Below are positions 31,201 through 43,465 of a stretch of 64,000 nucleotides of DNA, one piece after another. Position 1 is the stretch's first letter. The number at the start of each line of letters is the position of its first letter. A program made the translations under genes and the position numbers. The stretch is taken from NCBI GenBank assembly GCA_033977485.1, contig CM066992.1, forward strand, positions 102,560,140-102,624,139. The letters run 5' to 3'. Under the pieces are notes generated by a model, which did no database searches, had not been told where the DNA came from, and was given only the letters and a program-made list of their open reading frames with translations. This DNA comes from Hydrangea macrophylla (Eukaryota; Streptophyta; Magnoliopsida; Cornales; Hydrangeaceae).

Positions 31201-33809
31201 AGTTGTTCATATGGCTGTATCCACATGCAATCAGCTCTATCCTCCTCTTTCGTATCCATCATAAGACACGTCTGGTTCAAGTCAGCATCCAATGGGGTGG
31301 ACTCTGCAGGCTGATAAATATCGCCAAATTGAGTCATCACAACTTCCAAAGGATCTTTATAGTCGACCAAGTCAACTTCATCTTCAATGACCGTGTCTAT
31401 ATAATGGATTTCTTCCTCATCATCGTATTCTTCAGGTCGGGGATTAGAGAAGATCTTGATATTCAACGTCATGTTCCCGAATACGATAGTCATGATACCA
31501 GTTCTAATTTTGATTGTGGCATCAATGGTGTTGAGGAATGGACGTCCAAAAATAACCGGGATATGTGCACCAGGATTAGACACAGGTTCTGTGTCCAATA
31601 TCACGAAATCAACCGGAAATACAAAAGTGTCTATTTGGACAAGGACGTCCTCCAATACCCCTCTAGGGTACTTTACAGATCTGTCTGCCAATTGCAAAGC
31701 AACTCGGGTGGGTTTGAGTTCACCCAACCCTAGCTGTTTATAGACTGAGTATGGCAGCAGGTTCACGCTTGCTCCTAAATCGAGGAGTGCGTTGTCTATC
31801 TTTTGATTCCCAATTCTACATGAGACCGTAGGTGTGCCGGGATCTTTGAGTTTTGGGGGTAACTCATTTTGAATGATCGCACTGGCTTGACATGCGACAT
31901 AAGCATGTTTCTTCACGCTTTGCCTCCTCTTGACCGTGCATAGATCTTTGAGATACTTAGCATAGGCCGGCACTTGCTTGATAGCATCTAGGAGTGGAAG
32001 GTTAATCTTAACTTGCTTAAACAGTTCCAGAAACTCCTGATTCTTCGTCTCATTCTTGGGTTTCTTCAACCGTTGAGGATAAGGTGTAGGGAAGGGGCAT
32101 TTTGGTGGTTCCTCCTTAACAGACTCCTTCCCAGGCCTTCGCTCAACTTCTTCCTCTACTCCAGGAGCTGCAATGTTTTCCTTGATAGGATCGTCATTGG
32201 TAGACTGCTCCTCCTCTTGAATAGATGGTAGCTCAACATCCTTATCCACCACTTCCTCCTCATCGTACACTTCGGGAGTGGACGGAGGCATGCCTTTCTC
32301 TATGATTTTTCCACTTCTCAGTGTAGTCACAGCTTTAGCATGTTCTTGATTGTTAGGACCATTGTTATGTCCCTTGGGGTTCTGAAGTGGTTGAGCAGGG
32401 AATGTTCCTCCTGAGCTCTCTTGTCGTGCATCTATCCTTTCTAGTGTAGCAGACATTCTACTCATCATTTGGATGAGTTGCTGCGTTAGATTGGCATTAG
32501 CAAGTGGCTCCTCCTCTTGTACCTTCTTGTGCGGGGGCACATAGGCATTGGTTTGTGGTGCATTGGAGGGTTGAGCTTGATTGTAATTATTAGTTCTGTT
32601 TTGATTGTAATGCTGGGCTGGCCTATTGTTTTGCCCTTGATATTGATTGTTGTTGTAGGGCTGCTGTTGATATTGATTTTGGGCCCCAGCATTATTTCTC
32701 CAATCAAAACCGGGGTGATTCCATCTATTGTTATTTTGAAAATTATTGTTGGAATTCCCCGCCCCTCGAAAACCTTGCATGGCATTCATCTCTATAGGGG
32801 CTTGCTCTTGAAAATGTGGCACATTAGGACAATATTGAGTTGTATGTCCCAACATGTTGCATGTGCCACATGGTTCTTCAGGCAAGACTTGCCTAGAGCT
32901 CTCTCCTTTCATACTTAACTCCTCTACCTTTTTTGCCAGCTCTGCATACTTGGTCATGAGGTGATCTTCATTGGTTAGCTGGTATAGGCTTTTCTCCTCT
33001 ACACAGGATATCTGTGAGCGTGAGATATTGTCAGAATTTGACCATTCATGAGCGTATTCAGCTAACCATTCGAAATGGGCTTCGGCCTCTTCAGTGTTTT
33101 TACGCAGAAATGGTCCCGAGCTCATCGTTTCCACCAACTTCTTTGTTTCACCATTCAATCCCCGATAAAAGAAGCTGATCGTTCGCCATTTCTCAAACCC
33201 ATGATGTGGGCACGAGAGAAGCAAATCTTTGAAACGCTCCCACGCTTCTGTGAAGGTTTCATTGCTCTTTTGTTTATAGGAATTGATTTGACGCTGAAGG
33301 TCTGTGGTCATGCGAGTAGGATAGAATTTCTTCAAAAATGCGGTGCGCATCGCATGCCAGGTGAAAATTGAATTAGGTTTTAGGGAGTGGAGCCACGCCT
33401 TCGCTTTATCTTTCAACGTGAAGGGGAATAGCATTAAATGCGCCACCTCCCTAGGACAAGTTTGCGAGAATGTTTTGCAAACATCCTCGAAATCGGTGAC
33501 ATGTAAATACGCCTTCTCGCTTTCCATCCCATGAAAAGTGGGAAGCAGTTGAATCATCCCATTGCGAAACTGGAATTCGCCATTGTGCGGTGGGATTTGA
33601 ATACAAGAGGGCGTAGGTGCATGTTCTGGTTGCATGAGATCGCAAAGAGGACGGAGTGCCTCATCGATTGGTACCACAACATTGTCACCGTTTTCACTCT
33701 GATGATCATCCATTGATGCAGTTGGAGTGGCTATGGGGTTGATGGAGCTTTCAGAGTCAGACAGATAGAAAGGATTCCCAAAAATTCCTTCAATGGAATT
33801 CTCGGACAT
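28248..33809 (-). pseudogene. gag-pol: Athila gag-pol polyprotein, one internal stop
   Basis: This is one frame of about 1,853 codons, broken only by a TGA at 28797-28799 near the end of the integrase. Domains in order: gag; zinc knuckle CGTCNMLGHTTQYC (CX2CX4HX4C) at about 313-326; protease with LLDLGASVNLLP near 677 (DLG in place of DTG, usual for Athila); reverse transcriptase with VFMDDFSVFG near 1133; a single RNase H with its aspartate (LMCDASDYAIGAVL); and integrase with HHCC (HSEACGGHFASQKT to CQRCQKLG, from about 1487) and DDE residues (DFMGPF, LSDQGKHF, NGQAELANREIK). The piece after the stop (28778-28248) is the integrase C-terminal region. The stop sits just before KDW, so a truncated integrase is expected. 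Otherwise there is no frameshift. Confidence 0.92.
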
Positions 33810-33924
33810 GAACTGAGAGGGTCCCTAGGGTGAGAACTTACCCAAAAGAACTGAAAAGGAGAGAAAATAAAAATAGAAAGAGATGAAGAGAGACTGAGGT
33901 AATCTAAGGAATTGATCGTCGCCT

Positions 33925-33942
33925 TCCCCGGCAACGGCGCCA
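33925..33942 (-). promoter_or_regulatory. Athila primer binding site, aspartate tRNA type
   Basis: On the minus strand TGGCGCCGTTGCCGGGGA lies six bases beyond the 5' LTR. This is the primer site typical of Athila elements. Confidence 0.85.
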
Positions 33943-33948
33943 AAAACT

Positions 33949-35586
33949 TGACACGAGAATTTTCTTGTGCGCTCTTGTGCAGTACCCAAGTGTAGGTAGA
34001 TGTGCAAGTAATATCTGGTAAGACCAGGTCGATCCCACAGGGAAGGTGTTGACCTATCGAATTAGACTAACCTCTAAAGAAAACAAAATAAAATAACTAA
34101 GGTTGAATGAAGGTGCGGAACACAAAGTTCCACAAACTAGGATTACTAATGAAAGTAATTAAAATTAACTAAACAATCTAACTAGCTAATTAAAACAGTA
34201 CTTAGAATTAAGGAGTTTAACTTTAAAAAAAAAGTGTTGGGATTACACGAATCCACAGTAACCTAGCCATCTACCATGCATTTGCCTTGAAGCACAAAGG
34301 AGTACATTACCTATAGTTTTCCGTATTCCTCAAAAGATAAAGATTCTATGGCCCTTTCATGACCGGGACCATATCATCACAGTTAAATTGAAATACACAA
34401 AAGCGGTTTAATTCAATAGTTAAGACTCGCATCCTCAATGGTGTTAGCATTGAAGATGGTTTGCAAAATGTATTGAAAGAAAATGCCTTAGGGCCTTAGT
34501 TTTAAAACTGTTTTGACAGACTGAGCATTTATTTGGGACAGAATGATAACAAGTCCTAAAACAAAAAGTCCTGGAATACTGCAGGGAACATCCTCAAGAA
34601 TCCGAGAGTTCGATCGATCGACGCGCTTTCGATCGATCGAAGACCTTCATCCCTCAATCGATCGAACTGACTTCGATCGCTTGACTGTCTCTGGTTCGAT
34701 CGATCGAACTAACTTCGATCGATCGAACACAGCGATTATCCTGCTGCATGGCAGAGGCTGGAGATCACTGTTTCATCGTGATCTCCCAACCTGGGACTAC
34801 TCAGACATCGTCTGGAGTGTCACAGAATTATTTTTAACGTAAGAAAACATTAATACCCTGTTTGGTTGCGAGTTTTTCATTAAAAATCTAAAAACAATGG
34901 TTTTGACAATATTTAACATGTAATATCACTAGGTAATTGATTAAACTACGACTACTACGTGCAGAGTATGAATGAACAGTATATAGATAACCTGGAATAG
35001 AAGATATTTGTATAAACTTCAAGAAATTCAATCCACAATATGAGAATTCAATGAAAAACCTACAAAAACCAAACAAACTCTCTATCTCTCCTTCTAAACT
35101 GTTAAAATGTAAAAGTGGGCGTCCTTATGGACGTGTACAAAACGCATATAAATAGAAAACCTAAGGCACTAGGGTTAAAACCCGCATTCTGCTGCGCACG
35201 CAAATGTTACTGGAAATACCCCGTTCGATCGATCGAACTGCTTTCGATCGATCGAACCCTTGATCTTCAAGCGCTTCGACTCTCTTCGAGCGATCGAACC
35301 TTCGATCGATCGAACCTTCTTAGAGCGATCGAACTTCACTTTTCAGCTTTGACTTCTTTTGTTTGCGTTCCAGCATTCCATTTATTCTGATGTTCATCTG
35401 TTTAGTCCACACAGCAGTGATCTGCACAAACAACAGCTAAAACAATACAACTTATCATAGATTAATCATATTGTATAAAAATTAGCCTTGCAATGCAAAT
35501 TGCGGATAACATGGGAAGTTGTGATAAAAATTAATACAATTCTTTCCTTTAGCGCGGTTGTATTTTACAAAAACCCCCGCTTTGCA
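33949..35586 (-). repeat. Athila LTR (its 5' LTR, promoter copy)
   Basis: 1,638 bp, 99.8% identical to 21066-22703 by eye. The minus-strand TATA-like sequence CTATTTATATGCG is near 35144-35155. The palindrome clusters are at about 34609-34729 and 35223-35333, one on each side of the likely promoter. Confidence 0.95.
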
Positions 35587-35700
35587 CGAGGCTCGCTCGC
35601 GCGACCTGTTCTACCCCTTCGCGCGCGCGACCCGCTCGCGCGGTTTGTTCTCCCCCTTCGCTCGCGCGACCACCCATTCCCCTTTGCGCGCGCGACCTGG
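35587..35700. repeat. CpG-rich short palindrome array in the solo LTR
   Basis: Repeats of GCTCGCGCGACC and TCGCGCGCGCGACC alternate with TTCTCCCCCTTC. With the left side at 21054-21065 (CACGCGCGAGG) it forms one array that Athila split. TCGCGCGA is a perfect palindrome. Confidence 0.7.
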
Positions 35701-35984
35701 GGCAGTTTTTGTATTTCTTTATAAGGGATTGTTTGGAAAAGGTTTTGTAAGTTTTTAAAGAACTGTTTTGGCAAATATATTGTTTTAAAGGCTCACTGTT
35801 AGGAGTTGAACTTATAAGAATGTTTAAGACCGAGATTTATGTTGAACAATTATTCAGCTTTGAGATTAATAACTGTTACTACAAACTGTGAACATTGACA
35901 TACATATTAGGGTCGAGGTTGTGTCAACATGCATGTGTGTGAGAAAATGTGAAAAGAGTAAAGCGTGGTGGTCTGGTGTGCGAC

Positions 35985-36545
35985 CTCAATATCGATCGGA
36001 TATTATTCCTGGTATTGGTGGCGACAGTGTTGTGTATGGCTTAGATATCGATCGGATATTATTCCTGGTATCTAGGGCGCTCGTTTCGGATATCGATTGG
36101 ATATTATTCCTGGTATCCGAAGCGATGGTATTGAGTTACGGCTTAGATATCGATTAGATATTATTCCTGGTATCTAGGGCGCTCGTTTCGCATATCGATC
36201 AGATATTATTCCTGGTATCCGAAGCGATGGTATTGAGTTACGGATTAGATATCGATCGGATATTATTCCTGGTATCTAGGGCGCTCGTTTCGGATATCGA
36301 TCGGATATTATTCCTGGTATCCGAAGCGATGGTATTGAGTTACGGCTTAGATATCGATCGGATATTATTCCTGGTATCTAGGGCGCTCGTTTCGGATATC
36401 GATCGGATATTATTCCTGGTATCCGAAACGATGGTATTGAGTGCGGCTTAGATATTGATTGAATATTATTCCTGGTATCTGAAGCAATGGTATGGTGTGC
36501 TGTTTTGGATATCGATCAGATTGTATTCCTGGTATCTGCGGTAAT
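35985..36545 (+). repeat. 102-bp tandem repeat in the solo LTR
   Basis: Each 102-bp unit holds two sub-units that share GATATCGATCGGATATTATTC and CTGGTATC but end differently (TAGGGCGCTCGTTTCG or CGAAGCGATGGTATTGAG). Landmarks repeat at 36122, 36224 and 36326. There are roughly four to five units, more degenerate at the edges. Confidence 0.85.
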
Positions 36546-37618
36546 GGTTTGGTTGAGTCGATTTTTATTGAGAGAAAAGAGTCAGAAAGATGAGATGTTA
36601 CATTGTTCATGCACGGTCGCATAATTATTGTTTACTTTATTCCCCCGTGACTTATGTTGGAATTGGAACCTTGAATCTATTATTTTTTTTAAGTTAAATT
36701 GCACCGCTGTTTATTTGCTTATATACACATTGCGAGTACTTGTTTATTTTGCTCACCAGCTTGCATAAGCTGACGGCGTTGATGCGTCCTGGACTGTATG
36801 TCCAGATTTTCAGGGTCAGAAGCAGTCAGGGTACTTCGACTATGCTAGTTAGAAGCAGGAGATTTTCCAGGAGGCTGCTTTATATTTTTTCCTATGTCTT
36901 TTATTTTGGAGTTCTAATAGACTTGATGTTAGATTTGGATAAGGGCGTTTGTGCCTAAGACCTGAACTTATGTAATAGTTTAGTAAGTTTTAATTTCGGA
37001 GCTTATGTTTATTAGTATCCTTTCTTTTAGAAATGCTATTAAGTTATTTTGTTGTAGGGACAATTGGTCATACTCACTTGTCACGACCTACGAGTCCATA
37101 AAGGAAATTAAATGCTTTCCTGTACTATGCTACGTCGGGGCGTGACATCACGGTCCACCGCAGTCGTAGACACCTTTGTCTGTCTACCGCTTTTAAGAAA
37201 ATATGATTAGATCATCTGGCTATCTTAGGGCAAATGGTCCGGTCCACCGCAGTCGTAGACACCTTCGTCTGTCTACTGCTTTTAAGAACATATGATCGAC
37301 CAAAGCCAGTCCACGCAAGATTCCCGAATCTTAGCAAACCTACTTAAGTTCAACTCTAATATCGATACATGACAATCCCAATGTGGCATGACTACTCTGA
37401 ATGAAATGAATGTTAACTCCAAAAGATTCACAATTATTACGTCATCTAACATCACAACCATTATCCATTAACCTCGTTGTTACTATGATCCTACATCGCA
37501 TTATCTCATTATTACGTCTGTATTACAACAATAAAGCATGCTGGAGATACTGAACAGTAAATAAACAACTAAACAATTATAATATAAACTAAACAAAATA
37601 ATCAACATTCTGCAACTT

Positions 37619-37772
37619 CCAATCGATTGGGACAAGGGTTCAATCGATTGATATAAAAATAGTATCAATCGATTGGTAAAAAGTTCAATCGATTGGATTA
37701 TATGTCAATCGATTGCCATAAATGTCAATCGATTGGGATGTCAATCGATTGGGACAAGTCCAATCGATTGTG
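37619..37772. repeat. CAATCGATTG array, E3 left LTR, distal cluster
   Basis: Eight perfect copies of the 10-bp palindrome CAATCGATTG in about 155 bp. This cluster lies about 690-850 bases into the LTR in the sense direction, the same place as the distal cluster of E2. The right LTR of E3 has lost it by deletion. Confidence 0.9.
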
Positions 37773-38264
37773 AAGACTGTCCAGCATGAATAAACACGAG
37801 ACATCATCATTTAAACTCCATTTCTTCATTCAAACGCATTCTAACATCAATATATTGCTACTCAGTGAGTTTAGAACTCACCTTAGGTGTTAAGGGCGTG
37901 TTTGGTTATGTGTTTTGGAGCTTGGAGCTTCAATGGCTTCTCCCTCTCTCTCTCTTTTCTTTGCCTCTTTCTCTCTTCTTCTTATCTTTTCTTCTTTCTT
38001 CTTCTTCTTATGATCTCCTTCTTCTTCTCAGTCCATCTATGTGTGTGTATGTGTGTGTGTGTGTGAGTGTATGAATATATATATGTACATATAAGTGTAT
38101 ATATATACACACAATACACACACAAGCTTCCTCTCACTCTCTCTCTCTCTCTCTCTCTCTGTTTTTCTGAAAAGGAAAAACGTAGGAAAGGGTTACATAT
38201 ATATAGGGGATATGTGTTCACGTGGATAAACCCCAGCCAAAGCAAGAGAATCTTCCCAACTGCT

Positions 38265-38370
38265 TCCAATCGATTGGTATTAATGTCAATCGATTGGTAT
38301 TAGGTATTAATGTTCCAATCGATTGGAAAAAGTGTCAATTGATTGGTATTCATACCAATCGATTGGTATT
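38265..38370. repeat. CAATCGATTG array, E3 left LTR, proximal cluster
   Basis: Four perfect copies and one degenerate copy (CAATTGATTG), about 100-200 bases after the LTR start in the sense direction. In the sense strand the copies read ACCAATCGATTGACATTAA, close to the E2 consensus. Confidence 0.9.
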
Positions 38371-38518
38371 AAAATTACACCAAGGCTAAGGAAAAGCTCA
38401 TACAAGTATTAAAAGAAGCATACAAGGTCTTATTCATATATTATATTACAAAAATACAGGGTATTACATCATCCACCACTTATTAAAGATTTCGTCCCCG
38501 AAATCCGAAGTAAGCAGG

Positions 38519-40479
38519 GTTCAAAACAAAAACAGAAACTTCTCTCGCATCTCTGACTCCAGCTCCCATGAAGCTTCTCCCTCGTCGTGGTGCTTTTACT
38601 GAATCTTCACTAGCGGAATCTCTTTGTTTATGAGCTTCTTCACTCCTCGGTCTAGAATACACACCGGTCCTTCATTGAATGTCGCGTTCTTGTTCACCTC
38701 GATATCTTCAAAACTGGTCTCATGCACTGGGTTGTGGGCACACTTCCTCAACATGCTGATGTGAAAAACGTTGTGCACTCCCGACATCTTTGGCGGCAAC
38801 GCAAGTCAATAAGCAACCTTCCTAACACGTTCTAGAATCTCGAACATCTTAGCAAACCACAACTTCAAATCTTCGTTTGACTGTTGAACGTCCAAGATAC
38901 GGCTAATGAAAGTTGGTTGCACGACAAGACATCCAACGTGTTGTCCTTCTCCTGATCCCACCGGTTGAAGGTCGAATCCGGCTAACATCTCCAATGCTTG
39001 CCATTCTCTAATCAAAATCGAAGCGATCAAAAGGCGTGGCCTTCGGCTCAAAGTGTCAGCTACAATGTTTGCTTTACCAGGATGGTATTGCAAAGAAAAA
39101 TCTTAGTCCTTGAGTAGTTCCATCCATCTTCGCTGTCGCATGTTCAACTCCTTCTGAGAGAACAAGTACCTCAAACTCTTGTGATCTGAGAATAGATCAA
39201 ACTTTTCTCCATACAAGTAGTGTCTCCAAATCTTTAGGGCAAACACAATTGCAGCTAGTTCCAAGTCATGTGTTGGATCATTCTTCTCATGCGGCTTCAA
39301 TTATCTTGATCAGTATGCAATCACGTTTCCATCTTGCATTAGCACACAACCAAGTCCTTGGTGTGATGCGTCACTTTAGATTATGAATCGTTCACCACTC
39401 TTGGGTATCACAAGTATAGGCGCTGAGGTTAGTCTCTCTTTTAATTCACAAAATGCATCCTCATGCTTATCAGTCCATTCATACTTTGTCTCCTTCCTTG
39501 TCAAACTTGTTAATGGTCCTGCGATCTTGGAGAATCCCTCCACGAATCTTCGATAATATCCAGCCAATCCAAGAAAACTTCTAACCTCGGTCGCGTTAGT
39601 CGGTCTATTCCAGCTTAAGACTGCGTTGATCTTGGATGATTCTACAGAAACTCCATCCTGAGATATCACATATCCCAAGAATTTAACTTCCTGAAGCTAG
39701 AATTCGCACTTGCTGAATTTCGCATACAGGCTATTATCCCTGAGAGTCTGTAGAGCAATCTGTAGATGCTTCTTATGCTCTTCTTCTATCTTCGAGTAAA
39801 TCAGGACGTCATCGATGAATACCATAACGAATTGATCCTGATAAGGTCTGAATACTCTATTCATTAGGTCCATAAATACTACCGGGGCATTGGTCAATCC
39901 AAAGGACATAACTAAGAACTCATAGTGTCCGTACCTCGTCCTGAAGGCAGTCTTCGGTATATCTTCCGGTCGAACTAGTAACTAATGATATCCTAAACAC
40001 AAATCAATTTTCAAGAATATCCTTGATCTTTGTAATTAATCGAACAGGTCATCTATCCGAGGAAGTGGATATCTATTCTTGACCGTGACCTTATTCAGCT
40101 CTCTGTAGTCGATACAGAGTCGTAGTTCTCCGTCTTTCTTCTTCACGAATAGGACTGGTGCTCCCCAAGGTGACGTACTCGGGTGAACGAAACCTACGTC
40201 TCCAAGTTCTTGAACTTGCTTCTTCAATTCCAACATTTTTGTCGGCGCCATCCGGTACGGGATTTTGGAAATCGGCAATGTTCCAGGTGCTAGCTCGATG
40301 CAAAAGTCTCTCTCTATCTTTGGTGGAAGTCCAGAGATGCTTCGGAATACATCTTCAAAATCTTGAATGACGGGGATCTGGTTGATAGTAAGCTCCGTGT
40401 TGAACTCTCGATCGCGGCTAAGCAGCTCGTATTGAATATATCGCTCAACGGCTAAGATTGGAATCTGATCTGAGGGCAA
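38519..40479 (-). pseudogene. pol: E3 pol remnant: RT, RNase H, chromodomain, no integrase
   Basis: All pieces (from 40479, 39909, 39678, 39300, 39093 and 38799) are in a single frame and align end to end with E2 pol, separated by about nine in-frame stops. RT residues [11 protein letters not shown], RNase H and the terminal chromodomain-like region ([17 protein letters not shown] to KIQ and beyond) are recognisable. The integrase is missing: the text jumps from KLWFAKM to FEILERV, which corresponds to about 51174-52211 in E2, or 1,038 bp, a multiple of three. This copy cannot integrate by itself. Confidence 0.88.
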
Positions 40480-41993
40480 CCAAGTGTCAAAACAACAATG
40501 GTCCGACTAATACAATCCAGAATGGCTCCATACTTGGTAAGCCAATCCATTCCTAGGATCACGTCAAACTCAGACATCGACAAAACTATCAAGTCTGTTG
40601 GGAGATTTCTATCTTCTAGGGTTAAGGGACAATCCTTGCATACCTTACCCAACTTAACAGTTATTCCCAAGGGCGAAACGACATTAAGGGTCGGTTCAAG
40701 TGTTAGGGGTACCAAACCCAAGTCATGCACAATCTTAATAGGTATGAAAGAACGGGCGGCACCGGTATCAAACAAAGCTCTAACTTGGCTGTGAAATAAA
40801 ATGAGTGTACCTTCCAAGTTCTGTTGTTCCTCAGCATCGTATCCTGCATTTCCAGGGATGATGGGATTCACCCTAACCTGTCCTTGTTGTCCTTGAGCAG
40901 GCGCTCCATTGTAGCCTCCACAAGGTGCTCGACAATCCTTGCTCATGTGACCAGGCTTATTACAGGTGTGACAGACGATGTCATTTTGACGGTTAGTCTT
41001 GGGAGCTGTGCAATACCTTGCAATATGTCCGGGCAGTCCACAGTTGAAACATCCATCAATGCTTTATTGCTGGGCGGCAGGCTGTGCCTGAGGTGGTCCT
41101 TACTGTCGATTCTGCTGTCGAGGAAGGTTAGCTTGGGGCTTTCTGGTACCATCCCATGTGCGCTTGTTTCCTTAATAGTTGTTAATCTGGGGTTTCCATC
41201 CCTGATTGCTCCTTGACGACTGTACTGGAAAGTTCCTCGGTTGGAAGGTCTTGGGTGGAGGTCGATTTGCTTGTGGTCCTTGCGTAAGATAAGTATCCTT
41301 CTCCAAACTTGAAGCGAGACAGACAATCCCTTCAAATGACTGGCCCAAATGGCCTATCATCATGTGCCGGAGGTGTGGGTTAAGTCCTTGGTGGAATTGC
41401 TTGACCTTATTGGCGGGGGTATCTATCATGTGTGGAGCAAAGCGGGAAAGTCGCTCGAATTGTGTGGTATACTCCCTGATCGTCCAGTTCCCTTGATTCA
41501 GACTCAGGAAATTCCTTTCTTGTTGGTCTCTTTCGTCCTCGGGAAAATACTTCTTGAGAAATCGAGTCTTGAATGTTTCCCAAGGCATTCTCCTTGCAGC
41601 GTCGATCCTGATTGTGGCTTTCTCAGCCTCCTACCACTCTGCGGTGGAGTAAGTCAGTTGAAATGTGGCTAGATGTCTCTTGTCAAGCTCACTGCATTCC
41701 AGGGCTTCAAAGATTAGTTCCAACTCTCGTATCCATTACTCGACTTTCCACGATTCTGCCATGCCTTCAAACTTCTCGGGTCGCAGGCCACGAAATCGTT
41801 CCAATAATTTGTCGCCTATCTGCCTTGGAGGAGCAGCATGGTTGTTTTCATTGTTAGCTCGATGGTTGGCATTACTGTAGGTGTCACCAATGTGTTCCAT
41901 CCATTGCATGAATGCTTCGAAGACTCTAGTCGGGTTCATACCCTCAGGAATGGGTACTCCTAATCTCGCTTGATATCTCATTTTCCCAGCCAT
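40452..41993 (-). pseudogene. gag: E3 gag-protease remnant
   Basis: It starts at 41993 with a gag N-terminus (GVPIPEGMNPTRVFEAFMQWM) like that of E2. Pieces at 41993-41736, 41588-41172 and 40946-40452 share one frame broken by stops. The middle holds the gag part deleted in E2 (ETFKTRFLKKYFPEDERDQQ). The last part holds the protease motif ALFDTGAARSFIP. A zinc-knuckle region lies near 40930-41060 with stops. Protease and pol are one frameshift apart near 40470. Confidence 0.85.
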
Positions 41994-42385
41994 AGTGTTC
42001 CGTGTGAGGTGTACCTATGAAAGATTTAACGATTAGCTGGCAATCTTCTCGGGAAAACAACCACAATTAAAACAACAAGAAGCACATCACCAATCCAAAT
42101 CACCACATAATATAGGTAACGAGACGATAACAGAAAAAACCAAAAGAAACGATCTGCTATATATATACCCAAAAGATGTACAGCGGTGTACACAACAAAT
42201 CATCTATGTACCGCGTAGTACATGATCCTATACAAGATCTAGCAAAAGAGATATAAACAAACCACCACCGGTGGCTACCTATACAAAAAGGCTATGATCA
42301 ATAGCTGTCTATGTAAGCATCAAGAGTAAGTGGACTACATGTCCTGAAGTCAAAAGCAAAAGTCTAAGTCCTAAAGGTACTAGAC

Positions 42386-43334
42386 TCAAAAGTTGTCCAC
42401 ATCAGATCCATAGATAGAAGCCTCGTCCTCTGGGGCAACCTCAGATAGAACATCATCCTCATCCATATCATCATCTATCATGTCCTCATCCTCTATCACA
42501 ACATCCTCAACCAGCTTGGGTCCGTCATGCTCCACAATGACTCCCAAGTCTCCCATATCGACGGCCAGGTCAGCCTGGGCTACATCGAATGCAGTTGCAA
42601 GTGCCTCAGCCTGTGTCATAGTATGTGTCAACTCTGGTGCATCTATCTCAAATCCATGGGTGTACAACCATCTCTGTAGCCCACTCTGCTGCCAGCTGTG
42701 CTATAACTCCGCCTGGTAAGACTGGTACCACAGCATCATCACCAACATCATCATCTACAATAGCCTCATCCTCTATCGGATAACCCTCTACTACTACAAT
42801 ATCTATGCCAACTGGCACATCCATACCAGCTGGGTCCTCCTCTGGACCATGCTCTGGTTCCTCATCATTAGTGTCCTCATCCTCTTCATCCTCCATATCA
42901 TCGTCATCCCCTGGCTCATCATCGTCGTCATCCTCACCCTCATCCTCTGGGTCCTTGTCTACTGGGGGTGCATCAACCATGTCCTCCTCTGGTGGGGGTA
43001 GAGGTGTCTGGGGTGGTGGCTCTATCGGGGGAGGCAGAGGTGCTGCTCTAACCTCTACAAGTAGAACCTGATAAGAGAAATGGTCTCGTAGCATCTACAG
43101 TGAATCTTCCTCGATGAGTCGAAAAGTCTCCTTGCGGTAGATTATCTCGTGACGTATCACCTCCGGATCCTGGGTCCCAAATCTCTGCTGCTCAATCTGC
43201 ATATCTCATACTGTCTCGGTGAGGGCTCTCTGCCTAACCTTCCAAGCATAGTACTGTGGATCTGCCTGCGCAATACTATCCTTATACACATAGTGTCCTC
43301 CAAACTCATCTTGAACGAACAGCGGTGGTGCCAT
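42386..43334 (-). pseudogene. E3 acidic extra ORF upstream of gag, decayed
   Basis: The homologue of the E2 ORF at 46885. Its start at 43334 is followed by a segment matching the E2 pattern (LFVQDEFGGHYVYKD beside LFVTDAYGGHIIHGD, then ADPQYY beside ADPDFY). There are in-frame stops at 43206-43208 and 43095-43097, and a frameshift near 42650-42667. The middle is Pro- then Asp/Glu-rich, and the C-terminus ends GSDVDNF beside GSDADDF in E2. Position, start context and both ends agree between the two families, so it is a real element gene. Function unknown. Confidence 0.8.
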
Positions 43335-43447
43335 GCTACCTTAAAGGAAGCTACCTTAAGTCAGAACTAATCTTAATACTCATCTATGAAATCTCAAGGT
43401 TCTAGGACCAGATGGTGTGGAACAACTTGTCAGCGAAAAGGTACAAA

Positions 43448-43465
43448 GCCTAGGCTCTGATACCA
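43448..43465 (-). promoter_or_regulatory. E3 primer binding site, initiator methionine tRNA type
   Basis: On the minus strand TGGTATCAGAGCCTAGGC, a few bases after the 5' LTR. It matches the usual plant initiator methionine tRNA site for its first 13 bases. Confidence 0.8.

Larger units (their letters stand above)
21066..35586 (-). mobile_element. Complete Ty3/Gypsy Athila-lineage element
   Basis: 14,521 bp, with two 1,638-bp LTRs starting TGACACGAG and ending CTTTGCA, and target duplication CGAGG (21061-21065 and 35587-35591). The primer site matches aspartate tRNA. On the minus strand come one gag-pol frame, a spacer ORF and an env-like ORF, which is the Athila plan. Three differences were seen between the LTRs (near 21119, 21434 and 22147), about 0.2%, so the insertion is recent. 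Three premature stop codons mean this copy probably cannot make all its proteins. Confidence 0.95.
20030..37147 (+). repeat. Solo Tekay-like LTR, split by the Athila element
   Basis: It starts TGTAACACCCTG at 20030 and ends CGGGGCGTGACA at 37147, with a 5-bp target duplication TCACG (20025-20029 and 37148-37152). After removing Athila it is about 2.6 kb. The ends, the AAGCTGACGG block near 36767 and the GTGAGT...ACTCAC block near 20615 match the Tekay LTRs of E2 and E3. There is no internal region, so it is a solo LTR left by recombination between two LTRs. It also contains a CpG-rich palindrome array and a 102-bp tandem repeat. Confidence 0.85.
18433..38468 (-). repeat. Left (3') LTR of E3, split by two insertions
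   Basis: The LTR pieces are 18433-19111, 19827-20029 and 37153-38468, plus target duplications. They match the right LTR 43473-44483 and 54804-55630 in order. The LTR carries repeated TTAAGAACATATG blocks and two clusters of CAATCGATTG. On the minus strand CTATATATATGTAACC near 38192-38207 is a likely TATA region. Confidence 0.85.

Noticed and set aside
30709..31743. Plus-strand ORFs opposite Athila pol
   Set aside because: They are shadows of the minus-strand polyprotein, with no recognisable domain.
37982..38303. Short ORFs with Ser/Leu, Tyr/Ile or Arg/Glu repeats in LTRs, also near 44833 and 55040
   Set aside because: They are translations of CT, TA and GA tracts in LTR sequence.
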